Assembly: GCA_017456895.1 (NCBI GenBank)
Contig: JAFTIN010000012.1
Coordinates: 1 to 51,078, forward strand
Direction of reading: 5' to 3'
DNA length: 51,078 nucleotides
Source of the DNA: Clostridia bacterium
GTDB lineage: Bacteria > Bacillota > Clostridia > Oscillospirales > CAG-272
The position numbers were made by a program, and so were the translations under genes. This document shows positions 26,709 to 35,721 of this stretch, in pieces; position 1 is the stretch's first letter; every line of letters starts with the position of its first letter. The notes below the pieces were generated by a model that was given only the letters and a program-made list of their open reading frames with translations, ran no database searches and was not told the origin of the DNA.

Positions 26709-28397
26709 ATGGAAAGAAAACAACAAAGAAAGGTAGATAAGGGTGTAAAACTTAAGGTTATGTGTCTTGGCGGTCTTGAGGAGATCGGTAAGAATATGAC
26801 CGTGCTCGAGTACGGTGATGACATTATAGTTATCGACTGTGGCATGGGATTTCCCGATGACGATATGCCGGGTGTAGACCTTGTTATCCCCGATATTTCA
26901 TACCTTATAAACAACGCGCACAAGATACGCGGAATACTTATCACCCACGGACATGAGGATCATATCGGTGCCGTGCCCTATATTCTCCAGCAGATAGATG
27001 CGCCTATCTACGGCACACGTCTTTCCCTTGGAATAATTGAAGGTAAGCTTGATGAAAACCCACCGCCAAATTATCCGGAGCTGTATACAGTCGAGGCAGG
27101 AGACGTCGTCAATCTCGGCGTGTTCAAGGCGGAGTTTATTCACGTTAATCACTCTATAGCCGACGCGTGCGCAATAGCTATCAAGACACCTGTGGGTCTT
27201 GTCTATCACTCGGGTGACTTCAAGCTCGACGTATCTCCTATTGACGGCAAAATGATGGATCTTGCGAGAATAGGTCAGCTTGGTAATGAGGGTGTTACCC
27301 TGCTCTTATGCGAGTCAACCAATGCAGAAAGACCCGGTTTTACTCCCTCCGAAAGGACGGTAGGATCAAGTCTTGAGAGAATTTTCAATCAGTACGAAAA
27401 CAAAAGATTGATCATAGCGACATTCTCATCCAACGTACACAGAGTACAGCAGATAATCAACACAAGCGCAAGACATAACCGTAAGGTAGTTATACTCGGA
27501 AGAAGTATGGTAAACGTCATCGGTGCTGCAGCCGAGCTTGGATATATCGAGCTGCCGGACGGAGTATTGATCGACGTCTCCGAAATGAAGAGATATAAGC
27601 CGGACGAGATAACGATCATCACTACAGGCAGTCAGGGAGAGCCTATGTCTGCCCTTCACAGAATTGCATTCAGTGAGCACAACCAGGTCAAAATAAATGC
27701 GAACGACGTGGTGATCCTTTCCTCCTCTGCTATTCCGGGTAATGAAAAGTTCGTCGGAAGGATAATTAACGCCCTTGTCAGAAACGGAGTAAGGGTAGTT
27801 CACGAATCCTCCGAGGATCTTCACGTTTCGGGACACGCTTGCCGCGAGGAGATCAAGCTGCTTATGGCACTCCTTAAGCCTAAGTATTTGATGCCCATCC
27901 ACGGAGAATACAGGCATCTGTACGCCAATAAGGATATAGGTGAATTTATGGGTATACCCGCGGATAGAATATTCGTATCCGATCTTGGCAGAGTGCTTGA
28001 GATAGACCGAAAGGGCGCAAGATTTAACGGTGAGGTACCGGCAGGCAACGTGCTTGTTGACGGCTCCGGCGTCGGTGATATCGGCAGCGTAGTGCTCCGC
28101 GACAGAAAGCACCTCGCAGAGGACGGTCTTGTAGTTATAGTAGCGACGGTAGATTCTTACGGAGAAATAGTTTCCGGCCCGGACGTTGTATCCCGTGGCT
28201 TTGTATACGTGAAGGAATCCGAAGAGCTTATGGCAAGGGTAAAGGAGATAGCAACTCAGTCTATACTCAAGGTAATGACAAAAAGAAACAGAGACTGGAC
28301 TACTATCAAGAATAATATCAAGGATGATGTCGCAAAGTTTGTTTTTAAAGAAACAAAGCGCAAACCTATGATATTACCTGTTATAATGGATATTTAA
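26709..28397 (+). CDS. rnjA: Ribonuclease J
   Basis: Metallo-beta-lactamase/beta-CASP RNase with 5'-3' exo- and endonuclease activity, central to mRNA decay and rRNA maturation in Firmicutes. 562 residues: GGLEEIGKNM near the N-terminus, the zinc motif HGHEDH (His80, His82, Asp84, His85), the beta-CASP motif region with TTGSQGEPMSAL and the C-terminal HVSGHACREEIKLL and IHGEYRHL strands. There is no recognisable ribosome site before ATG 26709, which is unusual for this highly expressed gene. It has its own terminator. Confidence 0.96.
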   Translation: MERKQQRKVDKGVKLKVMCLGGLEEIGKNMTVLEYGDDIIVIDCGMGFPDDDMPGVDLVIPDISYLINNAHKIRGILITHGHEDHIGAVPYILQQIDAPIYGTRLSLGIIEGKLDENPPPNYPELYTVEAGDVVNLGVFKAEFIHVNHSIADACAIAIKTPVGLVYHSGDFKLDVSPIDGKMMDLARIGQLGNEGVTLLLCESTNAERPGFTPSERTVGSSLERIFNQYENKRLIIATFSSNVHRVQQIINTSARHNRKVVILGRSMVNVIGAAAELGYIELPDGVLIDVSEMKRYKPDEITIITTGSQGEPMSALHRIAFSEHNQVKINANDVVILSSSAIPGNEKFVGRIINALVRNGVRVVHESSEDLHVSGHACREEIKLLMALLKPKYLMPIHGEYRHLYANKDIGEFMGIPADRIFVSDLGRVLEIDRKGARFNGEVPAGNVLVDGSGVGDIGSVVLRDRKHLAEDGLVVIVATVDSYGEIVSGPDVVSRGFVYVKESEELMARVKEIATQSILKVMTKRNRDWTTIKNNIKDDVAKFVFKETKRKPMILPVIMDI

Positions 28398-28420
28398 GTA
28401 AAATAAAGTTTATAAAAATT

Positions 28421-28469
28421 AAAAAAAGCAACAAATTTACCCGCAAGGATATTTTTTGTTGCTTTTTTT
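28421..28469. terminator. Bidirectional terminator, rnjA and the GH127 operon
   Basis: AAAAAAAGCAACAAA pairs with TTTGTTGCTTTTTTT across a 19-base loop. T-runs occur on both strands. Confidence 0.85.
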
Positions 28470-28484
28470 ATTTATTTTGTTTAA

Positions 28485-30281
28485 TTACTTAGCGTTAAGC
28501 CACACAGAGACCTTAGCGTTCTTATCGGTCCAATATTTACCTGTAGAGGCGTAGTCGGTGAGGAGCACGTCATCACCCTCACACTCGAGCATTATGCGTA
28601 ACATCTCTCCTTCCTTTGGAGCTGCCATTCTATAGGCGTTGTGCTCGGTGGGGAAGAACTCTGAGTCGGTCTTTTTACCCTCCTTCATCTCATCTCTTGC
28701 AAGCACCAAAGGACCGTAGGTGTAGGCGGTCTTACTGTTAAGATGATGGGATTTAAGATACAGTGGGAAGAGGATCTCGACGGTATCTCCGTCACTCCAC
28801 TCGCGCTTGATGGAATGGTATCCGGGACTGACTCTCTTTATCTCGTCGCCAACCGTTACGGTAGCTTCGTCACACCAGTCGGGAATTCTGATCTTTATTT
28901 CAAAAAATTCGTTTTTGTCGAGGAAGACTGCGAGCGCATATTTTTCACCTACGGGATAGTCGGTGACGGAATTAAGGGTTATGGGGTTTCCGAGCGGAGT
29001 TTTAGTTGTTACAACGCCCTCAAACGCCTCGTTAATAACCAACCCCTCATCACTCCTTAAAACACCGATAAGCGGGAAAATACCGGTTCCTGCCGAGCCG
29101 ATACAAGCGCAACATCCGTAGAAGCCGCCGGTGCGGAATCTCTTGAAACCGCCTGTGACGAAGCCGCGGCGGTTATTGTAAAGAGGACTGTAGCTGTCGA
29201 AAATAACGGGATCGAGAAATTCGCCATCCTCAATGGAAAAGCCCTTTTCGTTCTTTGTGTTAATACTGCCGTATAGAGCGTTATATGCCGAGCGCTCGAT
29301 CCTATCAATGTACTTAACGTTACCGGTGAGCAGATGAAGTCTTGTAAGAACTCTCATCCACGTAACGGTGACGCAGGTTTCTTGCATCTGCACGTCGCTG
29401 TACTCTGTCTGCTTTACAATAGAGTGATCGAAGAGCTCGTGAGTACAACCGGAACAGCCGATCAAGGTGACGTCTGTCTCATTTATTTTCTCTACAAACT
29501 TAACGACTGCATCAAGATATTTTTCCTCTCCGGTGATCTCGTAGTAGGCGAGTACGCCCTCAAAGAATGACATCATCTCATAAGCTTTATTTACCGGGTA
29601 TTCGTACGGAGCGAGCTCATCGAGGATGGCAAGGTCAATAAGATTGCCTCCCGAACAGCCGCCAAGCTTGATAATATACTCTGCAAAGTCAAGATAGCTT
29701 TTCTTTCCCGTCCTCTTATATAGGTCGATAAACGGCTCGAGAATGGTACAGGAGTTAAGACATAACCAATGGTTGGATGTCTCGAGGATGCTTTTCTGCC
29801 CCTTACCGCTGCCTATCCTTTCGACAATATAGTCAGCGTGACGTGAGATGGCCTTGAGAATATCTGCCTTGAGCTCTTCATCCTTACAGATATCGATAAA
29901 GTGCATCATTCCTGTGAGGACGTACTTTCTGCCCCAGAGATCCCAGCCGTTGAACTGCATAGTCTCGGAATAGGTAGAAAAGCGGCCATCCTCTCTCTGC
30001 ACCTTAAGTAATTCACGAACAGCGTATTCAAGCATGGAGTAGAGCTCGTCCGAGCCGTGATACCTGTATGTAAGGCATGCGCCCCTCATCATTTTGCCCC
30101 AGTACTCGCATCTCCAGCCTACGTCGTGATCGTCAGAATCCTCGGTAAATACCTCGACGAATTTATCCCAGGTCTTCTTATCGAGGAGCTGGTGCTTCTC
30201 GGTTATCAATACGTATTCATGCGGAGCACCTACGTACTTAGCCTCGGCAACGCCGAGATATTCAAACTTATTATTTATCAT
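28485..30281 (-). CDS. GH127-type beta-L-arabinofuranosidase-like protein (598 aa)
   Basis: Probable retaining glycosidase of the DUF1680/GH127 family, which removes beta-L-arabinofuranose from plant glycans. The zinc site that activates the catalytic cysteine in the family (Glu, Cys, Cys-Cys) appears here as Glu301 and Cys303 in QETC and Cys390-Cys391 in YGCCACIG. An (alpha/alpha)6-barrel region covers about residues 50-400 and a beta-sandwich follows. AAAGGAG lies before ATG 30281. No signal peptide, so it acts on imported oligosaccharides. It forms an operon with the gene at 30292, ten bases upstream. Exact substrate uncertain; GH146 and related families share the motif. Confidence 0.88.
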   Translation of the reverse strand: MINNKFEYLGVAEAKYVGAPHEYVLITEKHQLLDKKTWDKFVEVFTEDSDDHDVGWRCEYWGKMMRGACLTYRYHGSDELYSMLEYAVRELLKVQREDGRFSTYSETMQFNGWDLWGRKYVLTGMMHFIDICKDEELKADILKAISRHADYIVERIGSGKGQKSILETSNHWLCLNSCTILEPFIDLYKRTGKKSYLDFAEYIIKLGGCSGGNLIDLAILDELAPYEYPVNKAYEMMSFFEGVLAYYEITGEEKYLDAVVKFVEKINETDVTLIGCSGCTHELFDHSIVKQTEYSDVQMQETCVTVTWMRVLTRLHLLTGNVKYIDRIERSAYNALYGSINTKNEKGFSIEDGEFLDPVIFDSYSPLYNNRRGFVTGGFKRFRTGGFYGCCACIGSAGTGIFPLIGVLRSDEGLVINEAFEGVVTTKTPLGNPITLNSVTDYPVGEKYALAVFLDKNEFFEIKIRIPDWCDEATVTVGDEIKRVSPGYHSIKREWSDGDTVEILFPLYLKSHHLNSKTAYTYGPLVLARDEMKEGKKTDSEFFPTEHNAYRMAAPKEGEMLRIMLECEGDDVLLTDYASTGKYWTDKNAKVSVWLNAK

Positions 30282-30291
30282 GGCCGCTCCT

Positions 30292-31788
30292 TTAGATTTT
30301 TGTCGGTGTAACGGTGATCTCTTCACCCTTGATAGTTATAGTTCCATCTCTTTTGGATACTTCTCCACCGGACACACATAACTTATATTTATGTGAGTTG
30401 TATTCGTAGTATATGCAATCATTTTCGACAGATATTTTAGTATTAACCATCGAATATGTAAATGAAAGTGTGCAATTTTTAATAATAATACTTTTATCTT
30501 TGAATATAACCGATTTATCGTTCCAAGAAAGTATTAACTCTCCCTCACTGTACTCTCTGGCACTGAAGGGCGTTGCGCACTCATCAAGAATGAGACCAAG
30601 ACCTCCGTCTGTATCACCTCTTTGGTAATAGGTATCGACAAGAGGAAGACTCTCATACACCGAGTCAAAGGTGGTGCAGGGCGAGGTGTTGTATACGTCA
30701 ACTATCCTGTCGTCAAAGAGATAAAGAGAACGGATAAACACCTTATCATCCATCCTCATAACGTTAGCGGTGTAGTTCTTTGAGTCGTAGTAAACCGACT
30801 GCAGATCCGGTGTATCCCAGTTCTTCAGCGCACACACGGAGGTTGGCGGAGTGGAGGAGTATTTCTCCTTAAAGGCTCTGCCTGTGTCACACATCTTCTC
30901 TATCTTTACGTCGCCGAGTGCCTTGATCTTTTCTATCTGCATTCTGAGAGGCGGAACGATATCGTAGGCGGCAAAGCTGTTCTCCTGACCTATCTGCATA
31001 TAGGCGAATCCGAGACTCTCGTTACGGAAGTAGGAATCGAGATACCAGTCGACGATTTTAGGGTTTCTGCCGCTTGTTCTGTCATGAACGAGCTCCATGG
31101 TGTAAGGACCGTGTTTACATCCTTCGCTCGCGTACTTTCCGTTGTCGTAGTTGTATATCGGATCCGGGCCGAGGAGCCTGAAGGTAGGTATATTTACCTG
31201 AGTCTCATCCGAGGAAGCGGGGATGAACATATGGTTTTTTGAAGGATAATACGCCTGATTGAAGTAGCCGCCTACAAAGGTGTAAGCGTCCGTGTTCACC
31301 TGGTCGCGGCAATAACAGAGTGCGTCGATCTCATAATTATCGCACAGATAATTCACCGTGTGAGTATCGAGAAGCCAGGAGCCGATCGTGCGAGGATAGT
31401 ATCCGAAGACCTCGCGAAACTTGCGCATAGCCTCATCGATGAGTATCTCGCGTTCCTTTACGGGATAAGCAACGCTGAAGCCGGGGTTGATGTACCAATC
31501 CCATTTCCATCCCCTCTCGCTGTTATAGGGCATGCCGCAGGCGGTTGTGAGCGGCTCAACTACCTCGTACCAGAAGCCAAGCTCGATATTCTCCCCTGCC
31601 CTTTCCTTAATGCCCTTGACGAATTCCTCGTTGGCGATAACGTCATACTGAAGAAGGAAGGTTGCGGGAACCCCCATCTCGTTGACAAGATCGAGCTGAT
31701 CGAACGTGGTTTTTGCAAGTAGTTTTTCTGTTTCAAGATCGCGCGGTTCAAAGGAACGCGCAAAATTCATTATGTTTACAACCTTCAT
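30292..31788 (-). CDS. Putative polysaccharide deacetylase-like carbohydrate protein (498 aa)
   Basis: Start set at ATG 31788 (MKVVNIMNF) with GAGG five bases upstream; the frame upstream of that has no site. The first about 330 residues look like a TIM-barrel or NodB-type fold (IELGFWYEVVEP, RTIGSWLLDTHTVNYLCDNYEIDAL). The last 150 residues are beta-rich, like a carbohydrate-active C-terminal module. I do not find a clean NodB metal triad, so the deacetylase label is tentative. First gene of an operon with the GH127-like enzyme; both lack signal peptides. Confidence 0.7.
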   Translation of the reverse strand: MKVVNIMNFARSFEPRDLETEKLLAKTTFDQLDLVNEMGVPATFLLQYDVIANEEFVKGIKERAGENIELGFWYEVVEPLTTACGMPYNSERGWKWDWYINPGFSVAYPVKEREILIDEAMRKFREVFGYYPRTIGSWLLDTHTVNYLCDNYEIDALCYCRDQVNTDAYTFVGGYFNQAYYPSKNHMFIPASSDETQVNIPTFRLLGPDPIYNYDNGKYASEGCKHGPYTMELVHDRTSGRNPKIVDWYLDSYFRNESLGFAYMQIGQENSFAAYDIVPPLRMQIEKIKALGDVKIEKMCDTGRAFKEKYSSTPPTSVCALKNWDTPDLQSVYYDSKNYTANVMRMDDKVFIRSLYLFDDRIVDVYNTSPCTTFDSVYESLPLVDTYYQRGDTDGGLGLILDECATPFSAREYSEGELILSWNDKSVIFKDKSIIIKNCTLSFTYSMVNTKISVENDCIYYEYNSHKYKLCVSGGEVSKRDGTITIKGEEITVTPTKI

Positions 31789-31818
31789 GAGAACCTCGAA
31801 AAATAGATTTACGTGATT

Positions 31819-31847
31819 ATTGTAGCACAAGAAAAGAAGCGTGTCAA
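31819..31847 (-). promoter_or_regulatory. SigA promoter of the carbohydrate operon
   Basis: On the minus strand, TTGACA (31842-31847), 17 bases, TACAAT (31819-31824). Starts the two-gene unit 31788-28485. Confidence 0.8.
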
Positions 31848-31894
31848 TAAAGCTCCCTAATTTTAAATATTTCTTAAACAATAGATCAGTTATA

Positions 31895-31923
31895 TTGAAA
31901 TAAGAGGCCGGATAAGATATAAT
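31895..31923 (+). promoter_or_regulatory. SigA promoter of the gene at 31950
   Basis: TTGAAA (31895-31900), 17 bases, TATAAT (31918-31923), about 25 bases before the start codon. Confidence 0.8.
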
Positions 31924-31949
31924 ATTTATATATGTCAAATGGAGGGTGT

Positions 31950-32516
31950 ATGATAGAAGTATTAAAAAGGTACTTTGAGATAAACCTTAATGATTACGAT
32001 AATATAGGTGTGAGCCTTGAGATAAATAAGGCGGTGGCCATCGCATCAATTGCGTTTATGGTGGCTGTAATTTTCTTTTGTCTGCATCGTGGAGCTATAC
32101 GGCTTGTGATAATGCAGCTCACAAGACACGGCGCAACCTCTCCCGAGGAGGCAAAGACCTTAAAAGAGCTTGGCCTTGACAAAAGAAGGTTTGTAAAAAG
32201 AATTTTGTCCGGGGATAATATACTCACAAAGACGGTTGCGAGAGTTGGTAAAAAACAGTACGATTACGATGAGTATTTAGCGCTAAGCAAAAAAGAAAAA
32301 CGTGAGATCGATAAAATAGATTTTGAAAAAGAGGCCTTCTACATAAGGGAGGAAAAACGCGATCTTGTGTCAAATATCATCGATAAGTACGTCACCTCTG
32401 TGCCAAGGACAATAACACTCTGTGTATTCATTGCATTGGTGACAATGGCTGTTATTGTTTGCATGCCTAATATTCTCGCAACAATAGATAATATTATTAA
32501 AAGCATTAAAAAGTAA
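31950..32516 (+). CDS. Two-helix membrane protein of unknown function (188 aa)
   Basis: Start at ATG 31950 with GGAGGG four bases upstream. A membrane helix at about residues 26-45 and another at about 158-180 frame a basic, charged central domain (HGATSPEEAKTLKELGLDKRRFVKRIL and later KKEKREIDKIDFEKE). No family recognised. It stands alone between a carbohydrate operon and parB with its own promoter and terminator. A membrane link to chromosome segregation is conceivable only from its position. Confidence 0.8.
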   Translation: MIEVLKRYFEINLNDYDNIGVSLEINKAVAIASIAFMVAVIFFCLHRGAIRLVIMQLTRHGATSPEEAKTLKELGLDKRRFVKRILSGDNILTKTVARVGKKQYDYDEYLALSKKEKREIDKIDFEKEAFYIREEKRDLVSNIIDKYVTSVPRTITLCVFIALVTMAVIVCMPNILATIDNIIKSIKK

Positions 32517-32538
32517 ACTAATATTGTCATAAATAAGT

Positions 32539-32570
32539 AAAAAGCCAATCTCAGAACGAGATTGGCTTTT
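32539..32570. terminator. Bidirectional terminator, gene at 31950 and parB
   Basis: Perfect stem AAAAGCCAATCTC/GAGATTGGCTTTT with a 5-base loop, between the two convergent genes. Confidence 0.9.
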
Positions 32571-32579
32571 ATATTTTAA

Positions 32580-33479
32580 TTAAACCTCATCAAGAAAATC
32601 ACTTCCGCAAATAAGCTTTAGAAGGTCGTCGAGGTCCTCGTTGTCCTCGTAGAAGAGGGTGAGAGTCTTCTTTGTACCCTTGTCGGAGATCTTAGCTTTT
32701 CTGCCGAGGTGGCGCTGGATCTTTAGCTCCATTTCTCTGAAATAGTCGACGAATGGGAGATGCTCCTCCACGTCCTCGTTTTTCTTCGCCTTCTTTGCTC
32801 TGTTCATCTTCTTGACCTGCTCCTCGAGCTGTCTGACCGAGAGATCCTGCTCTGCGGCGATCTGGGCGAGGAGTATCATATCCTCTCTGTCCTTAAGACC
32901 GAGGAGAGTACGTGCGTGTCCTGCGCTGAGTTCACGTGCGGCCACCATAGAGAGAACAGACTCAGGAAGATCGAGCAGACGAATTGAGTTTGCAACCGCA
33001 CTTCTGGATTTACCTATTCTCTCGGATAGCTCCTCTTGTGTCATACCGTACTCATCCTTGAGAGATTTGTACGCGAGAGCTTCTTCAAGAGGGTTGAGAT
33101 CCTCTCTCTGAATATTCTCGATAAGCGCGATCTGCGCCGCTGCCTTATCGTCTCTGTCGAGCACGATTGCGGGGATCTCTGTAAGTCCCGCGAGCTTACA
33201 AGCTCTGAATCTACGCTCACCTGCGATGATCTGGTATCTTCCGTTGCCGTATTCTCTAACGAGAATGGGCTGTAAAAGACCGTTTTCTCTTATAGAATCC
33301 GAGAGCTCCTCGAGGGAATCCTTATCAAAATACTTTCTGGGCTGGTCGCTCTTTGGGTCAACAAGAGATATTTTGAGGGTATTTATAGAATTCTCGTTTG
33401 TTTTAGCTTCACCGAGAATAGTGTTATCAAGAAATATAGCGTCAAGACCTCTGCCAAGGCCACAGCTTCTCTTTGCCAT
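32580..33479 (-). CDS. parB: Chromosome partitioning protein ParB
   Basis: CTP-dependent clamp that loads at parS, spreads along origin DNA and recruits SMC. 299 residues from ATG 33479 (MAKRSCGLGRGLDAIF; AAAGAAAGGA upstream). The N-terminal CTPase domain carries GERRFRA (87-93) and ENIQREDLNPLEEA, the helix-turn-helix region is MTQEELSERIGKSRSAVANSIRL, and the C-terminal dimer domain ends LLKLICGSDF. It follows parA on the minus strand after a 200-base gap that contains a parS site. The longer frame upstream lacks a ribosome site. Confidence 0.96.
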   Translation of the reverse strand: MAKRSCGLGRGLDAIFLDNTILGEAKTNENSINTLKISLVDPKSDQPRKYFDKDSLEELSDSIRENGLLQPILVREYGNGRYQIIAGERRFRACKLAGLTEIPAIVLDRDDKAAAQIALIENIQREDLNPLEEALAYKSLKDEYGMTQEELSERIGKSRSAVANSIRLLDLPESVLSMVAARELSAGHARTLLGLKDREDMILLAQIAAEQDLSVRQLEEQVKKMNRAKKAKKNEDVEEHLPFVDYFREMELKIQRHLGRKAKISDKGTKKTLTLFYEDNEDLDDLLKLICGSDFLDEV

Positions 33480-33572
33480 TTTATATATCCTTTCTTTAAA
33501 AATAATGAACAAGTGTCAATTATCTAATATATTTTAATTAAATTAATTGAAAAAATTGTAATGTTTTCAACT

Positions 33573-33597
33573 TTTTCAACATCAAAATTGTTGAAAA
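33573..33597. repeat. Inverted pair of TTTTCAACA boxes
   Basis: TTTTCAACA at 33573-33581 and its exact complement at 33589-33597 with a 7-base spacer. The same 9-mer is found in oriC (17249-17257) and at 34588-34596. It may bind DnaA or simply form a hairpin in the parA-parB transcript. Confidence 0.55.
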
Positions 33598-33613
33598 CTA
33601 ACGTTTTGGTGAA

Positions 33614-33629
33614 TGTTTCACGTGAAACA
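33614..33629. promoter_or_regulatory. parS: parS site 1
   Basis: TGTTTCACGTGAAACA, a perfect 16-bp palindrome identical to the Firmicutes parS consensus, between parA and parB. ParB binds here. Confidence 0.96.
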
Positions 33630-33682
33630 AAGTGGAAAAACAAGCTTCGTAAAAAATTACGAATATAGTTTTACAGCGAATT

Positions 33683-34447
33683 TTATATCCTTAACTGCAA
33701 TTCTTTTGCTACTGCAGCATACTCAAGAGAACCTTTACAGTAAGGATCGTGGTAACAAATGGGCTCTCCGTAGCTTGGAGCCTCAGAAAGACGTACTGTA
33801 CGGGAGATAGGAACCTTAAATAGCAGGTCAGAATAGTATTTTCTAAGCTCTGCGACCACTTGACCGGTCAAAGTAAGCCTTCCATTGTACATTGTAAGCA
33901 GAATTCCAACGATTTGTAGCTCCGGATTGTACAGTTGACGTATCTTTTTGACTGTATTTAATAGCTGAGACATACCTTCGAGTGAATAAAATTCACATTG
34001 CATGGGTATAACAACACCATCCGAGATAGAAAGCGCCTTTACAGTTAACATACCCAAGGAAGGCGGACAATCTATAAATATGTAGTCAAATTCATCTTTT
34101 ATAGAATCTAAAGCGATCTGAGTGAAGTTTACCGGCATTTCCTCGAGGTCATAGAGCTCAAGTTCAGCGCCTGCGAGGTCGATTGTAGCCGGTATAACCG
34201 ATAAATTCTTGAATTTTGTCTTAATTATCGCCTCTTTTATGTCTGCTCGACCGATAATTACGTCATAAATGGTGTTTTTTATCTTAGATTTAGGTAATCC
34301 GAGGCCGCTTGTAGCGTTTCCCTGCGGATCCATGTCAATCATAAGGACTTTTTTGCCTTTATTGGCAATCTGCGCTGCAATATTTACGCAAGACGTAGTC
34401 TTACCTACGCCGCCCTTTTGATTGGAAAATGAAACGACTTTTGCCAT
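33683..34447 (-). CDS. parA: Chromosome partitioning ATPase ParA (Soj)
   Basis: Walker-type ATPase that works with ParB in origin segregation and in Bacillus regulates DnaA. 254 residues from ATG 34447 (MAKVVSFSNQ; GGAGA upstream). Deviant Walker A KGGVGKTT at 11-18, MDPQGNATSGLG, and the CPPSLGMLT switch region. The frame upstream to 34516 is not translated by any visible ribosome site. parS sites flank it on both sides. Confidence 0.97.
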   Translation of the reverse strand: MAKVVSFSNQKGGVGKTTSCVNIAAQIANKGKKVLMIDMDPQGNATSGLGLPKSKIKNTIYDVIIGRADIKEAIIKTKFKNLSVIPATIDLAGAELELYDLEEMPVNFTQIALDSIKDEFDYIFIDCPPSLGMLTVKALSISDGVVIPMQCEFYSLEGMSQLLNTVKKIRQLYNPELQIVGILLTMYNGRLTLTGQVVAELRKYYSDLLFKVPISRTVRLSEAPSYGEPICYHDPYCKGSLEYAAVAKELQLRI

Positions 34448-34520
34448 AATATCTCCAATATTTATAATTTTCTTGATAAAAGGTTGAAAAATGGTAATTT
34501 TCAAACATTTCAACATATTA

Positions 34521-34550
34521 ATTATACCATAAAATATAACAAAATGTCAA
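34521..34550 (-). promoter_or_regulatory. SigA promoter of parA
   Basis: On the minus strand, TTGACA (34545-34550), 18 bases, TATAAT (34521-34526). A DnaA-box-like ATTTCAACA (34507-34515) overlaps the expected start site and the TTTTCAACA at 34588-34596 lies upstream, so DnaA control is possible. Confidence 0.75.
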
Positions 34551-34604
34551 TATAGTAGGTTAAAAAAGTATAAATATTATGTTGGAATGTTGAAAAACAT
34601 TAAT

Positions 34605-34620
34605 TGTTTCACGTGAAACA
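34605..34620. promoter_or_regulatory. parS: parS site 2
   Basis: Second exact TGTTTCACGTGAAACA, upstream of the parA promoter, 991 bases from site 1. Confidence 0.96.
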
Positions 34621-35492
34621 TTGAAAAACACAAAAAACAGACTCTAAACTCTATTCTTACTGTCAAATATATTTATTACAGAAAAGAACCGGATAAAAGA
34701 CTTATGTAAAGGCTCAGGAAGACAAAAAGATGTTGAAATGCAGCAAAGTATAAGCAAAAATGCGCTTAAAGCAGGAAAAAGCCTTACAAAAATCCAAAAT
34801 TTAACCTAAAAAGCGCAAAAAAACCACCTAATAAGGTGTAAATAGCTGTATTTGGATCAATTAGTCGCGTATTTATATAAACATAATAGATCAACACGGT
34901 TATTATTTATCTAATGAAGATCTCCGGTAAGGGTACTTTTAAGCTGCTCCGAACACGAAAATGAGTACAAAACAACAAAAATAAATCATTTTAGCCTCAA
35001 AAAGCAATAAAAACAACACGTTTTAGGCTAAAAAGAACACAAAAAGCAATAAAAACAGCTCATTTTAGGCTAAAAAACACAAAAAGCGCAAAAAGAATAT
35101 AACATATGTAATATAATTAACGCTACGTAATAAAAGATAAAGTATATATCAGATAAATTTGTTTGTGTTATCTATGCTTATTTCTGTAATTATTTATCGA
35201 ATTTTATTGTTTTTTATTATTTTTATATGTAAAAATGGTAAATATTGGAAGGCTGTTTTTTGTCTCGGGCTATTTATGCACGATTTTTTGAATTTATGAA
35301 TATAATCGGTGTAATTTTAACGAACATTGTGTTTTTGATATATAAAAAATAGATCATAAAACAAACAAAATTGATATTTATATTTTACTTCTTGTGTAAA
35401 TTGTACGAAAAATAAATATTCATATTTGTGTGAGAAAATATTCACAATTAAGTGCATTTTTTGTTGTAAGAAATAAACTTTCGGAAATCTCC
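34621..35492. other. AT-rich gene-free region
   Basis: About 870 bases with no believable gene. The plus strand is A-rich over its first half (34740-35110), with frequent AAAAAGC and GGCTAAAAA words, then T-rich words from about 35150 on. It holds a short tandem repeat (34999-35095). It lies between parS site 2 and the promoter of the phosphatase gene. Confidence 0.7.
34999..35095. repeat. Imperfect 40-42-bp tandem repeat
   Basis: Unit 1 is 34999-35040 and unit 2 is 35041-35080; both start AAAAAGCAATAAAAACA and contain TTTTAGGCTAAAAA. A partial third unit ends near 35095. Looser relatives occur around 34790-34830. Confidence 0.8.
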
Positions 35493-35521
35493 TTGAAAAT
35501 ACAATTTCAATAGTGTATAAT
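35493..35521 (+). promoter_or_regulatory. SigA promoter with a long leader
   Basis: TTGAAA (35493-35498), 17 bases, TATAAT (35516-35521). The start codon is about 195 bases beyond the predicted start site. The leader contains a possible long-range stem (GTAATAA near 35562 with TTATTAC near 35613). Confidence 0.7.
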
Positions 35522-35721
35522 ATATTTAACGATTAATTGGTTAAATTATAAATAATTTAAGTAATAACGAGCTTGATTAACGGCGTATAACCTACCTGAC
35601 TCGGATCCCGGCTTATTACGTCTTTATATGTTTGCGTGAATTTTATATGAATATATATGCGTAATTTTGGCCTAATTGTTAGGGTTGTTTGCCATTGAAA
35701 TTGAAATTTTGGAGTTTATTG

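Noticed and set aside
33613-33810. Small ORF beginning in parS site 1
   Set aside because: It starts within the parS palindrome and overlaps parA antisense; no ribosome site.
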